Origin: Cepaea nemoralis
Lineage: Eukaryota > Mollusca > Gastropoda > Stylommatophora > Helicidae
Length of the DNA: 64,000 nt
NCBI GenBank assembly: GCA_014155875.1
Contig: JACEFZ010015069.1
Coordinates: forward strand, 1 to 64,000
Reading direction: 5' to 3'
The position numbers were made by a program, and so were the translations under genes. Position 1 is the stretch's first letter; each line of letters opens with the position of its first letter. Positions 1 to 11,540 of this stretch are shown here, in pieces. A model generated the notes under the pieces. It was not told the DNA's origin. It searched no databases and saw only the letters and a program-made list of their open reading frames with translations.

Positions 1-2410
1 TTGGTTTTTTTTTATAGGGCAGTTTATGTTCAGTAGTTTGTTTTTACTAGACGTTTATGTTCAGTAGTTTGGGTTTACTAGGGCAGTTTATGTTCAGTAG
101 TTTGTGTTTACTAGGGCATTTATGTTCAGTAGTTTGTGATTTACTAGGGCAGTTTATGTTCAGTAGTTTGTGGTTTACTAGGGCAGTTTATGTTTAGTAG
201 TTTTGGGGTTTTTAAAAATTTTTTTAAATTTTTTTTAAAAATTTTGTTATGTTTTTTAAAAAAAATTTTTTTGTGTTTTTTTTAAAAAAAATTTTTTGTG
301 TTTTTTTAAAAAGTTTAAAGGGGTTTTTTAAAAAAAAGGGTTAAGGGAGTTTGTGGTTTTCTAAGACAGTTTATGTTCAGTAGTTTGTGGGGGTTTCTAA
401 GACAGTTTTTGTTCAGTAGTTTTGGGTTTTAAAATTTTTTTTTGGGGGGTTTACTAAGACAGTTTATGTTAGTGTTTGGGTTTCTAGGGCAGTTTATGTT
501 TTTTTGTTTTAAAAAGTTTATGTTGTTTTTGGTTTTTTAAAAAGTTTTGTTCAGAGTTTTGTTTATAGGGGTTTTCAGAGTTTTGGTTTCAAAAAGTTTT
601 TGTTCAGAGTTTTGTTTATGACAGATTTTTCAGTAGTTTGTGGTTTACTAAGACAGTTTATGTTCAGTAGTTTGGTTTACTAAACAGTTTATGTTCAGTA
701 GTTTGGGTTTACTAAGACAGTTTATGTTCAGTAATTTTGGGGGTTTAAAGGGTTTTTGGGTTTTTTTATAAAAAGTTTATGTTCAGTAGTTTGTGGGTTT
801 CTAAGACAGTTTATGTTTAGTTTGTGGTTTACTAAGACAGTTTATGTTCAGTAGTTTGTGGTTTACTAAGACATTTATGTTCAGTAGTTGTGGTTACTAA
901 GACTTTATGTTCAGTTTTGTGGTTTACTAGGACAATTTTGTTCAGTAGTTTGTGGTTTTCTAGGACAGTTTTTTTTTTTGGGTTTTAAAATTTTTTTTTT
1001 TGTTTTGGGGTTTAGTTCAGTAGTTTGGTTTTAAAATTTTTTTTTTTGGTTTTAAAAAATTTTTTTAAATTTTTTTTTAAACAGTTTATTTTTCAGTAGT
1101 TTGTGGTTACTAGGACAGTTTATGTTCAGTAGTTTGTGGTTACTAAGACAGTTTATGTTCAGTAGTTTGTGGTTTACTAAAACAGTTTATGTTCAGTAGT
1201 TGTGTTTACTAAGACATTTATGTTCAGTAGTTTGTGATTTACTAGGCAGTTTATGTTCAGTAGTTTGTGGTTTTTCTGGAAATTTATGTTCAGTAGTTTG
1301 TGGTTTACTAGGGCAGTTTATGTTCAGTAGTTTTGGTTTACTAGGCAGTTTTTGTTATTAGTTTGTGATTTATAAACAGTTTATGTTCATAGTTTTTGGT
1401 TTACTAGGACAGTTATGTTCAGTAGTTTGTGGTTTACTAGACAGTTTAAAATTTTTTTTTTTTGGAAAATTTATTTGATTTTTTTAATTTTTGGGGGTTT
1501 TTTTGGTTTCCAAATTTTTTTTTTTTTTTTTAAAGGTTTTTTTAGTTTTGTGGTTTACTAGGGCAGTTTATGTTTAGTAGTTTGTGTTTACTAAGGGAAA
1601 TTTATGTTCAGTAGTTTGTGGTTTTCTAGGGCAGTTTTGTTCAGTAGTTTGTGGTTTACTAGACAGGTTATGTTCAGTAGTTTGTGGTTTACTAAGACAG
1701 TTTATGGTTCAGGGTAGTTTGTGGTTTACTAAGACAGTTTATGTTCAGTAGTTTGGGGTTTACTAAGACAGTTTATGTTCAGTAGTTTGTGGTTTACTAA
1801 TACAGTTTATGTTCAGTAGTTGTTGGTTTACTAAGACATTGTTTATGTTCAGTAATTTGTGGTTACTAAGACAGTTTATGTTCAGTAGTTTGTGGTGTTA
1901 CTAAGACAGTTTATGTTCAGTAGTTTGTGGTTACTAAGACAGTTTATGTTCAGTAGTTTGTGGTTTACTAAGACAGTTTATGTTCAGTAGTTTGTGGTTT
2001 ACTAAGACAGTTAGTTCAGTAGTATGTGGCTTACTAAGACAGTTTATGTTCAGTAGTTTTGTGGTTTACTAGGACAATTTATGTTCAGTAGTTTGTGGTT
2101 TTACTAGGACAGGTTATGTTCAGTAGTATGTGGTTACTAGGACAGTTTATGTTCAGTAGTTTGTGATTTACTAGGACAGTTTATGTTCAGTAGTTTGTGA
2201 TTGACTAGCGACAGTTTATGTTCAGTAGTTTTGGGTTACTAGGAAGATTATGTCAGTAGTTTGTGGTTTACTAAGATAGATTATGTTTCAGTAGTTTTGT
2301 GGCTTACTAAGACAGTTATGTTCAGTAGTTTGTGGTTTACTAAGACAGTTTATGTTCAGTAGTTTGTGATTTACTAGGACAGTTTATGTTCAGTAGTTTG
2401 TGGTTTACTA
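1..2410 (+). repeat. 34-bp satellite array, block 1 (noisy)
   Basis: Tandem copies of a 34-bp monomer with core TTTATGTTCAGTAGTTTGTG followed by a segment ending ACTAAGACAG. On this strand the monomer has about 15 T, 8 A, 8 G and 3 C, so it is GT-rich with marked strand asymmetry. Roughly 1-1,560 is badly distorted, with long T, A and G runs and missing bases, while about 1,560-2,410 is close to consensus with single-base indels. The array continues off the left end of the window and is split on the right by a LINE insertion. The short open frames in it come from a unit length not divisible by three and are not genes. Confidence 0.95.
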
Positions 2411-2420
2411 AGACAGTTTA

Positions 2421-5400
2421 GATTCAACGGGCAAGACGGCGTTTACCTGCAAAGCGTTGTGGAACGTAATGAGCACGGCAAGGCACGTAGAGCGCCCTGG
2501 TCATCCACTGCACCTGTATTCGTCTCCAATCGTCTCGACTTGTCTTGCCACTGGACTCAGATGGACTCAGGCGAGAGAGTGAGGTCGACGAATTGCGCAA
2601 CTCTTCCTCACTTTAATCCAAGTCATCGCGCAAGTCATTCTTCATCCAACGTCACATATCACCTTCAAGCCCTGTGGCGATGGGCGAGCGACAAAGCGGC
2701 AGGCGTGGGTACGCTGGCAGCCGTAGTCGCAGACCTGCACACAGGCGGCTCAGGCCATATGGTCGTCTTCTACTGACCGGAGCAGCAGTGGGATTCGGCA
2801 GCCCCCTGAGCGACTGAGCAGCCCTCTATAGGAACACACTGCTCACCTCCATAGCATGAGGAAGGGGCTAGAAAAGGTGCCCTAAACATTGTCTGCTTCA
2901 TCACTACCTAACCAGCTAGCCGCGGTTGGTGGGTACCCTAAATTGCGGTCGACATACAAAGAAAGATAAAACAAGCAAAGCTAAAAGAGTAACCATATTC
3001 CCTTAACAATTGGAACTTGGAATGTACGCACCCTACTTGACAGAGACGGCGCGTCAGGTCCAGAGAGACGAACAGCACTGATTGGGAGAGAGCTGGGCAG
3101 GTACAACATCGACATTGCAGCCTTGAGCGAGACACGACTTGCAGAAGAAGGCCAAATCTGTGAAATTGGTGCCGGCTACACATTTTTCTGGAGTGGAAGG
3201 AAAAGCGAGGAAAGACGCCAATCCGGTGTGGGATTTGCCATTAAGTCGGCCCTGGTCGGCAAATTAGCTGGATTTCCAAAGGCTGTAAACGACAGGCTCA
3301 TGACCATGAAGTTGCCTCTGCTGAATGGAAGGAAGCACGCAACCATTGTGAGTGTCTACGCACCAACTATGACCAACGAAGATGATGTCAAGAATAAGTT
3401 CTATGAGGACCTGCACAATGTATTAACATCTGTTCCCAAAGGAGACAAACTTATACTCCTTGGGGATTTCAATGCCAGAGTAGGCACGGACACCACCTCT
3501 TGGAGTGGCATTATTGGAAAGCATGGAGTCGGAAATTGTAACACCAATGGACTCCGCCTCCTTCAGACATGTGCCGAACATGATCTCCTGATTACGAACA
3601 CAATTTTCCGTCTCCCCATGAGAAATAGGACATCGTGGATGCACCCTCGCTCGAAACACTGGCACCTCATTGACTATGTAATCGTCAGGAGGAGTGACAG
3701 ACAAGACGTTCGAGTGACAAAATCCATGTGTGGTGCCGAATGTTGGACAGACCATCGTCTCATTGTCTCGAAAATGAACATCCACATCAGGCCACCACGG
3801 CGTCCTCAAGGGGCAAAAATGCAAACAAAGCTAAATGTCACCCGCCTAAACAGCAAGAAAATGCAGCAGTCGTTTGAAAATATGCTGGAAGACCGCCTCA
3901 AGCCCAATGCTGAAGCAAAACAGGATACAGAAACAGAATGGAGAGCCCTAAAGGACACGATTTACAACACTGCTATGGAAATCCTGGGTCCAGCCCCCCG
4001 AAAGCATAAAGACTGGTTTGATGAAAATTCCGAAGACATCAACCAATTGCTGGCCGAGAAACATCTTCTCCTCAAGGCACATTTGAATGACCCAAAGTCA
4101 ACATCAAAAAAAGATGCTTTCAAGAACATTCAGAGAGTAGTGCAGCAGAAACTTCGGCACATGCGGGACTCCTGGCTGAGCAGCAAAGCTGATGAAATTC
4201 AGGGCTTTGCTGACAGACACGATATGAAAAACTTCTACGACTCACTGAAAGCGGTCTATGGTCCTTCATCACCAGGCATAGTTCCCCTCCTCAGTGCAGA
4301 CGGGGGAACATTGGTCACCGATAAGAAAGAAATCCTCCAACGCTGGGCAGAGCATTTCAGCAAAATCTTAAATGCAACTTCCTTCTTCGATGATGAAACC
4401 ATCAATTGCCTTCCTCAAGTTCCCACCAATGAGACTCTTGATGACCTGCCAACCATAGTGGAAATAAACAAAGCCATCCAGCAACTCTCCAGCGGCAAGG
4501 CACCTGGTCCTGACTCCATCCCAGCAGAGATATACAAGGCAGGTGGGCCGGTCCTAACAGAGCAGCTTCACCGAGTCTTCACAAACATATGGATGAACGA
4601 GACCATGCCACAAGATTTTAAGGACGCGTCAATAGTCCACCTTTACAAACGTAAAGGAAACCGCCAATCCTGTGACAACCACCGAGGCATCTCCTTGCTT
4701 TCAATTGCAGGGAAGATACTCGCCAGAATTCTTCTCAATCGCCTCACAGCCCATCTCGATCAAGGTCTTCTTCCTGAGAGTCAATGTGGCTTCAGAAAAG
4801 AACGTGGAACTGTTGACATGATTTTCGCTGCAAGGCAGCTGCAAGAGAAATGTCAGGAACAGAACTGCGAAATGTTCTCCACTTTCATTGACCTTACCAA
4901 GGCTTTTGATACAGTCAGCAGAGAAGGACTGTGGAAGATTATGGCAAAATATGGCTGTCCACGAAAGTTTGTCCAAATAGTGCGGCTATTTCATGACGGC
5001 ATGCAGGCAAGAGTACAGGAAAATGGTGAGCTGTCTGAACCCTTTCCTGTCACCAATGGAGTGAAGCAAGGATGTGTCCTGGCACCAACACTGTTCAGCC
5101 TCATGTTTTCAGCCATGTTGATGAATGCCTTCGAGAACGACGACATTGGAATAGACATCAACTACCGTATGGATGGAAAGTTATTCAATCTCAGAAGGCT
5201 GAAAGCTAAAACCAAAATTAACAGTGGCACAGTCAGAGAGCTCCTGTTTGCTGATGATTGCGCTCTATACGCCAACTCAGAGGCGGACATGCAACATAAT
5301 GTTTCAGCTTTCTCACATGCCTGTGCCAACTTTGGGCTCAATATCAACTTGGAGAAGACTGTAGTTATGTACCAGCCAGCTCCAGGGAATAATCACACTG

Positions 5401-6251
5401 TGCCGAATATCAAAGTGAATGATCATAGACTAAGTGTTGTGGACAAATTTACCTATCTTGGCAGCACCGTGTCACAAGCTGCCACAATCGATGACGAAGT
5501 GAATGCAAGAATCTCCAAGGCCAGTGCAGCCTTTGGCAGACTGTACAAGAATGTATGGGACAGAACTGGAATAAGCCTGCAAACAAAGCTAAAAGTCTAC
5601 AAAGCAGTTGTATTATCCACACTGCTATATGCTTGTGAAACCTGGACTGTTTATCAGCGACACGCTAGGAAATTAAACCACTTCCACACAGTCTGCCTAA
5701 GGAAGCTACTGAAGATTAAATGGCAAGACAAGATTCCAGACACTGAAGTCCTAGAAAGAGCATCCATACCCAGTATCCACACTCTACTGATGAAGAATCA
5801 GATTCGCTGGGCTGGTCACTTGACTCGCATGCCAGATCACAGGCTCCCTAAACGAATTTTTTACAGCGAACTGCGTTGTGGTAAACGCTCCCAAGGTGGC
5901 CAGAGGAAACGTTTTAAAGACACTCTGAAAATTTCACTGAATGCTTTTGGAATTCATCATGACACCTGGGAGGCTGCAGCCAGAGACCGAAATTCGTGGC
6001 GTGCATCATTGCGCAAAGGTGCAGTTATATGTGAGGCAACCAGGACTGCAAGAGCTGTGAAGAAAAGGCAGGACAGAAAAACCACTGCAGGAAATCCTCC
6101 TCCAGAGACGTCAAGCATTCTTTGTCCACATTGTCAAAGAACATTTCGAGCCAAAATAGGCCTTATCAGCCATCTTAGAACCCACGGCTCCACACCTTCA
6201 ACCCCACTGGATGAAATGAATGGTCATCATCATTCTTGATGGACAAACAAC
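2421..6251 (+). mobile_element. Full-length APE-type non-LTR retrotransposon (LINE A) inserted in the satellite
   Basis: A 3,831-bp element is flanked by the 10-bp direct repeat AGACAGTTTA (2,411-2,420 and 6,252-6,261). The repeat is part of the satellite monomer, and the monomer resumes at exactly the duplicated position, so it is a genuine target-site duplication. About 560 bp of unassigned 5' sequence precede a single long endonuclease-reverse transcriptase frame. The stop codon lies only about 12 bp from the 3' end and there is no poly(A) tail. The size, single ORF and tiny 3' UTR resemble RTE-type elements, but I do not assign a clade. The intact ORF and perfect TSD suggest recent insertion. 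Confidence 0.93.
2985..6239 (+). CDS. LINE endonuclease-reverse transcriptase polyprotein
   Basis: The frame is open from just after a TAA at 2,982-2,984 to the TGA at 6,237, about 1,084 codons. Its protein would nick target DNA and reverse-transcribe the element's RNA. An N-terminal apurinic-type endonuclease is seen: GTWNVRT from 3,012, SETRL near 3,126, GDFNARVG near 3,463, DYVIVRR near 3,674 and TDHRLI near 3,750. The reverse transcriptase follows, with GKAPGPDSIPAEIY near 4,494, FIDLTKAFDTVSRE near 4,885, NGVKQGCVLAPTLF near 5,056 and the catalytic FADD at 5,247-5,258. A thumb-like region with RWAGHLTRMPDHRLPKRIF comes next, then a C-terminal C2H2-type finger (CPHC...HLRTH, about 6,124-6,183). 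The first endonuclease residues lie upstream of any in-frame ATG, so the start is unresolved: the ATG may have been lost or initiation may be unconventional. Similar proteins are often labelled 'craniofacial development protein 2-like' in animal genomes because of a captured endonuclease domain. No internal stops are present, so it may be functional. Confidence 0.93.
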   Translation, partial: KSNHIPLTIGTWNVRTLLDRDGASGPERRTALIGRELGRYNIDIAALSETRLAEEGQICEIGAGYTFFWSGRKSEERRQSGVGFAIKSALVGKLAGFPKAVNDRLMTMKLPLLNGRKHATIVSVYAPTMTNEDDVKNKFYEDLHNVLTSVPKGDKLILLGDFNARVGTDTTSWSGIIGKHGVGNCNTNGLRLLQTCAEHDLLITNTIFRLPMRNRTSWMHPRSKHWHLIDYVIVRRSDRQDVRVTKSMCGAECWTDHRLIVSKMNIHIRPPRRPQGAKMQTKLNVTRLNSKKMQQSFENMLEDRLKPNAEAKQDTETEWRALKDTIYNTAMEILGPAPRKHKDWFDENSEDINQLLAEKHLLLKAHLNDPKSTSKKDAFKNIQRVVQQKLRHMRDSWLSSKADEIQGFADRHDMKNFYDSLKAVYGPSSPGIVPLLSADGGTLVTDKKEILQRWAEHFSKILNATSFFDDETINCLPQVPTNETLDDLPTIVEINKAIQQLSSGKAPGPDSIPAEIYKAGGPVLTEQLHRVFTNIWMNETMPQDFKDASIVHLYKRKGNRQSCDNHRGISLLSIAGKILARILLNRLTAHLDQGLLPESQCGFRKERGTVDMIFAARQLQEKCQEQNCEMFSTFIDLTKAFDTVSREGLWKIMAKYGCPRKFVQIVRLFHDGMQARVQENGELSEPFPVTNGVKQGCVLAPTLFSLMFSAMLMNAFENDDIGIDINYRMDGKLFNLRRLKAKTKINSGTVRELLFADDCALYANSEADMQHNVSAFSHACANFGLNINLEKTVVMYQPAPGNNHTVPNIKVNDHRLSVVDKFTYLGSTVSQAATIDDEVNARISKASAAFGRLYKNVWDRTGISLQTKLKVYKAVVLSTLLYACETWTVYQRHARKLNHFHTVCLRKLLKIKWQDKIPDTEVLERASIPSIHTLLMKNQIRWAGHLTRMPDHRLPKRIFYSELRCGKRSQGGQRKRFKDTLKISLNAFGIHHDTWEAAARDRNSWRASLRKGAVICEATRTARAVKKRQDRKTTAGNPPPETSSILCPHCQRTFRAKIGLISHLRTHGSTPSTPLDEMNGHHHS

Positions 6252-9200
6252 AGACAGTTTATGTTCAGTAGTTTGTGGTTTACTAAGACAGTTTATGTTC
6301 AGTAGTTTGTGGTTTACTAGGACTGTTTACTTTCAGTAGTTTGTGGTTTACTAGGACTGTTTACTTTCAGTAGTTTGTGGTTTACTAAGACAGTTTATGT
6401 TCAGTAGTTTGTGGTTTACTAAGACAGTTTATGTTCAGTAGTTTGTGGTTTACTAGGACAGTTTATGTTCAGTAGTTGTGATTTACTAGGACAGTTTATG
6501 TTCAGATAGTTGTGTGTTTACTAAGAAAGTTTATGTTTCAGTAGTTTGTGGTTTACTAAGACAGTTTATGTTCAGTAGGTTTGTGGTTTACGAGGAATGT
6601 TTACTTTAAGTAGTTTGTGGTTTACTAGGACTGTTTACTTTCAGTAGTTTGTGGTTTACTAAGACAGTTTATGTTCAGTAGTTTGTGGTTTACTAAGACA
6701 GTTTATGTTCAGTAGTTTGTGGTTTACTAGGACAGTTTATGTTCAGTAGTTTGTGATTTACTAGGACAGTTTATGTTTATTAGTTTGTGATTTACTAAGA
6801 CAGTTTATGTTCAGTAGTTTGTGGTTTACTAAGACAGTTTATGTTCAGTAGTTTGTGGTTTACTAGGACAGTTTATGTTCAGTAGTTTGTGGTTTACTAG
6901 GACAGTTTATGTTCAGTAGTTTGTGGTTTACTAGGACAGTTTATGTTCAGTAGTTTGTGGTTTACTAGGACAGTTTATGTTCAGTAGTTTGTGGTTTACT
7001 AAGACAGTTTATGTTCAGTAGTTTGTGGTTTACTAGGACAGTTTATGTTCAGTAGTTTGTGATTTACTAGGACAGTTTATGTTCAGTAGTTTGTGGTTTA
7101 CTAGGACAGTTTATGTTCAGTAGTTTGTGGTTTACTAAGACAGTTTATGTTCAGTAGTTTGTGGTTTACTAAGACAGTTTATGTTCAGTAGTTTGTGATT
7201 TACTAAGACAGTTTATGTTCAGTAGTTTGTGATTTACTAGGACAGTTTATGTTCAGTAGTTTGTGGTTTACTAGGACAGTTTATGTTCAGTAGTTTGTGG
7301 TTTACTAGGACAGTTTATGTTCAGTAGTTTGTGATTTACTAGGACAGTTTATGTTCAGTAGTTTGTGATTTACTAGGACAGTTTATGTTCAGTAGTTTGT
7401 GGTTTACTAGGACAGTTTATGTTCAGTAGTTTGTGGTTTACTAAGACAGTTTATGTTCAGTAGTTTGTGATTTACTAGGACAGTTTATGTTCAGTAGTTT
7501 GTGGTTTACTAAGGACAGTTTATGTTCAGTAGTTTGTGGTTTACTAAGGACAGTTTATGTTCAGTAGTTTGTGGTTTACTAAGACAGTTTATGTTCAGTA
7601 GTTTGTGGTTTACTAAGGACAGTTTATGTTCAGTAGTTTGTGATTTACTAAGACAGTTTATGTTCAGTAGTTTGTGGTTTACTAAGACAGTTTATGTTCA
7701 GTAGTTTGTGTTTACTAGGACAGTTTATGTTCAGTAGTTTGTGATTTACTAGGACAGTTTATGTTCAGTAGTTTGTGGTTTACTAGGACAGTTTATGTTC
7801 AGTAGTTTGTGGTTTACTAAGACAGTTTATGTTCAGTAGTTTGTGGTTTACTAGGACAGTTTATGTTCAGTAGTTTGTGATTTACTAAGACAGTTTATGT
7901 TCAGTAGTTTGTGGTTTACTAGGACAGTTTATGTTCAGTAGTTTGTGGTTTACTAAGACAGTTTATGTTCAGTAGTTTGTGGTTTACTAGGACAGTTTAT
8001 GTTCAGTAGTTTGTGATTTACTAGGACAGTTTATGTTCAGTAGTTTGTGGTTTACTAAGACAGTTTATGTTCAGTAGTTTGTGGTTTACTAAGACAGTTT
8101 ATGTTCAGTAGTTTGTGGTTTACTAAGACAGTTTATGTTCAGTAGTTTGTGATTTACTAAGACAGTTTATGTTCAGTAGTTTGTGATTTACTAGGACAGT
8201 TTATGTTCAGTAGTTTGTGGTTTACTAGGACAGTTTATGTTCAGTAGTTTGTGGTTTACTAAGGACAGTTTATGTTCAGTAGTTTGTGATTTACTAGGAC
8301 AGTTTATGTTCAGTAGTTTGTGATTTACTAGGACAGTTTATGTTCAGTAGTTTGTGGTTTACTAGGACAGTTTATGTTCAGTAGTTTGTGGTTTACTAAG
8401 ACAGTTTATGTTCAGTAGTTTGTGGTTTACTAAGACAGTTTATGTTCAGTAGTTTGTGGTTTACTAAGACAGTTTATGTTCAGTAGTTTGTGGTTTACTA
8501 AGACAGTTTATGTTCAGTAGTTTGTGGTTTACTAGGACAGTTTATGTTCAGTAGTTTGTGGTTTACTAAGGACAGTTTATGTTCAGTAGTTTGTGGTTTA
8601 CTAAGACAGTTTATGTTCAGTAGTTTGTGATTTACTAAGGACAGTTTATGTTCAGTAGTTTGTGATTTACTAGGACAGTTTATGTTCAGTAGTTTGTGAT
8701 TTACTAGGACAGTTTATGTTCAGTAGTTTGTGGTTTACTAAGACAGTTTATGTTCAGTAGTTTGTGAGTTTACTAAGACAGTTTATGTTCAGTAGTTTGT
8801 GGTTTACTAAGACAGTTTATGTTCAGTAGTTTGTGGTTTACTAAGGACAGTTTATGTTCAGTAGTTTGTGGTTTACTAAGGACAGTTTATGTTCAGTAGT
8901 TTGTGGTTTACTAGGGACAGTTTATGTTCAGTAGTTTGTGATTTACTAGGACAGTTTATGTTCAGTAGTTTGTGGTTTACTAAGACAGTTTATGTTCAGT
9001 AGTTTGTGGTTTACTAAGACAGTTTATGTTCAGTAGTTTGTGGTTTACTAAGACAGTTTATGTTCAGTAGTTTGTGGTTTACTAAGACAGTTTATGTTCA
9101 GTAGTTTGTGGTTTACTAAGACAGTTTATGTTCAGTAGTTGTGGTTTACTAAGGACAGTTTATGTTCAGTAGTTTGTGGTTTACTAGGACAGTTTATGTT

Positions 9201-9756
9201 CAGTAGTTTGTGATTTACTAGGACAGTTTATGTTCAGTAGTTTGTGATTTACTAAGACAGTTTATGTTCAGTAGTTTGTGGTTTACTAAGACAGTTTTAT
9301 GTTCAGTAGTTTGTGATTTACTAGGACAGTTTATGTTCAGTAGTTTGTGGTTTACTAAGACAGTTTATGTTCAGTAGTTTGTGGTTTACTAAGACAGTTT
9401 ATGTTCAGTAGTTTGTGGTTTACTAAGACAGTTTATGTTCAGTAGTTTGTGGTTTACTAAGACAGTTTATGTTCAGTAGTTTGTGGTTTACTAAGACAGT
9501 TTATGTTCAGTAGTTTGTGGTTTACTAAGACAGTTTATGTTCAGTAGTTTGTGGATTTACTAAGACAGTTTATGTTCAGTAGTTTGTGGTTTACTAAGAC
9601 AGTTATGTTCAGTAGTTTGTGGTTTACTAAGACAGTTTATGTTCAGTAGTTTGTGGATTTACTAAGACAGTTTATGTTCAGTAGTTTGTGGTTTACTAGA
9701 CAGTTTATGTTCAGTAGTTTGTGATTTACTAGGACAGTTTATGTTCAGTAGTTTGT
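6252..9756 (+). repeat. 34-bp satellite array, block 2
   Basis: About 100 head-to-tail monomers, mostly of high identity. They differ at a few recurrent sites: GTGG or GTGA before TTTAC, ACTAAGA or ACTAGGA, and 35-bp forms with ACTAAGGA. The first few units carry the variant GACTGTTTACTTTCAG (for example 6,321-6,336). The block stops abruptly at 9,756 with homogeneous units right up to the boundary. It is the same array as block 1, interrupted by LINE A. Confidence 0.97.
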
Positions 9757-10385
9757 CCTTTTTTAAGGCAAAAAATTTAACTCCAAAACCCTATTTCAAA
9801 ATGCTCCAAGCAAACCTTGGCCATTGTTTAAAAAAATTAACGCAAGCCCTGGGGAACGACTAATTACTTTTTCCCTAACCTAGGATAAAACTTTTTAAAA
9901 ACAACTTGGGCCAAAAAACTCTCCCAACTCAGTTGTGGAAAAATCTTCAAAAAGAAATAAAAGGAAAACCACCAATCATTATACTACTTTCAAAACCTGT
10001 TTGAACATTACCTAAAAACAGCCCACAGGCCTTCTTTTAAAAAAAAAAAAACAGAAACAAAGAAAAAAAATAAGGGGAAAATTTATCTCGAACGACAACT
10101 ACCCAACCCCAAAAAAAAAACATTCCCTATTTTTCCCTTTAAAACCCGCATTGGATATTCATGTGCCCTGTTAAAATTGTTTCAACGAGTCTTCATTTTA
10201 AATTTTTTTTCAATTTTTTTAAAAGCTTTTGTTTTTTTAAATGCAAAAAATTGCTTCAAAAGAGATATTAAATTTAAAAGTGTTTGATGGGAAAATGGAG
10301 AAGAAGGGAAATGTCAGACGGGCCTGCGTCCCAATTTTAAGCCCCTTTAAAAAAAAAAAACCCAAATTTTTTTCCGTTCAAAAAC
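9757..10385 (+). mobile_element. 5'-truncated LINE 3' end (same family as 57,492-58,235), corrupted copy
   Basis: Scattered conserved stretches match the LINE fragment at 57.5-58.2 kb, for example ACCACCAATCATTATA, CAACTCAGTTGTGGAA-like sequence and ATGTCAGACGGGCCTGCGT near the 3' end. In between, many C and G residues are replaced by A runs, which looks more like poor consensus than evolutionary decay. Where the complete copy at 58.2 kb ends in TTCG repeats, this one runs into degenerate CTAT repeats. No frame survives. Confidence 0.8.
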
Positions 10386-10730
10386 CCACTATCTACCCAT
10401 CTATCAACTATCTATCTAAATTCTAAAATCTATCTATATACCCTATCAATCTACTATTTATCAATCTATTTTCTATCTATCTTTTTTATTTCTATCTTCT
10501 ATCTATTATCAGCTATCTACCCAATTTATTTCTTCTGTCTGTCTTCTATCTATCTTTTAATTTTTATCTAATCTATCAACTTCTGTTTCGTCTGTCTGTC
10601 TGTCTTTTCCTCCCCCTGTTGTTTTGCCTGTCTGAAAATTTTTCTACAAAATTTTGTCTGTCTTCTGTTTTGTTTCTTTTGGGCGGGTCTGTCGTCTGTC
10701 TTTCTTTCTGTTTTTCGGTCGGGTCACACA
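10386..10730. repeat. Degenerate CTAT/CTGT microsatellite
   Basis: Imperfect runs of TATCTATC grade into TGTCTGTC, adjacent to the 3' end of the LINE fragment. Interspersed homopolymers suggest base-call noise. Nothing coding is visible. Confidence 0.8.
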
Positions 10731-11540
10731 CAACATCAGCATTTACCCGGTAAAGACAGTTTCTATAGATAGTGTAATATTGCTTCTAGTGATGAAGATT
10801 ATAAACATGTTAATGGTGATGTTGGTGGTTATGGTGCCCTGATGGTTATGCTGACAGTGGCGGTGATTACAGCGATGATGATGAGAATGACGCTGATGAT
10901 ATTAATGGTATTTATTACATTGGTAGTGATGAAAATGATGACGATGACGATGATGATGTAATATGATGATTAAGCGTAATACTTTCTTAACACACCGAGT
11001 ATGCCCAGACATGTGCCACCAGTATCTTCAACAGCCAGCGAAGAGTTCACGTGGTGGTAGTTCTAGAAGCAGTTTCATTAAACTCCGCCTAACTGTTCCT
11101 CTACACGGTGACTGTTATCCGGAACTGTTACTCACTCTCATCTGAACATGTGTCTTTATATATGGATACTCGTGTTCAGCTCCACTCTGTCCCCTGTTCA
11201 AAAAAGCATTCGCCACTTCATTTATATCCTAAAGTAACTCTCAGCTTATAGGGACGGCAGCAGCTAATCTGTCCGTCTGATTATTTCCCCCACACACCTG
11301 CACTACCACGGCAGATACCCCACGATGTGTGCTGGCAACCTGGGTCGTGTGCAGCAACGTCGGTGACCCCACTCAGTGCACGTCATGGTTTTGAGAATGA
11401 TGATGATGATGCCGACAAGTGTGAAGATGTCGCGATGCTAACATGGTCATGATAGTAATAGTAATTATTTTGTTGAGGACAGTGATGGCCTGGAGGTGAC
11501 AGCGTGGGTATAACAGTTAGCTGTATGTCCTTTATATGAT
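10731..11540. other. Unique spacer with GAT-type trinucleotide runs
   Basis: Non-satellite sequence separates satellite blocks 2 and 3. It contains GATGAT-rich stretches (about 10,790-10,960 and 11,390-11,420) and otherwise no recognisable gene, repeat family or RNA. Confidence 0.6.

Noticed and set aside
2459..2776. 105-codon frame in the LINE A 5' region
   Set aside because: No recognisable ORF1 feature (no zinc knuckle, coiled coil or RRM) and a non-ATG start. Treated as 5' UTR.
7522..7704. Open frames with MFSSLWFTK-type repeats across the satellite
   Set aside because: They arise because 34 bp is not a multiple of three and indels shift the frame. No start context, splice site or family support.
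6262..9756. CRISPR-like appearance (short regularly spaced repeat)
   Set aside because: The whole unit repeats with no unique spacers, and the context is animal DNA. It is a tandem satellite.
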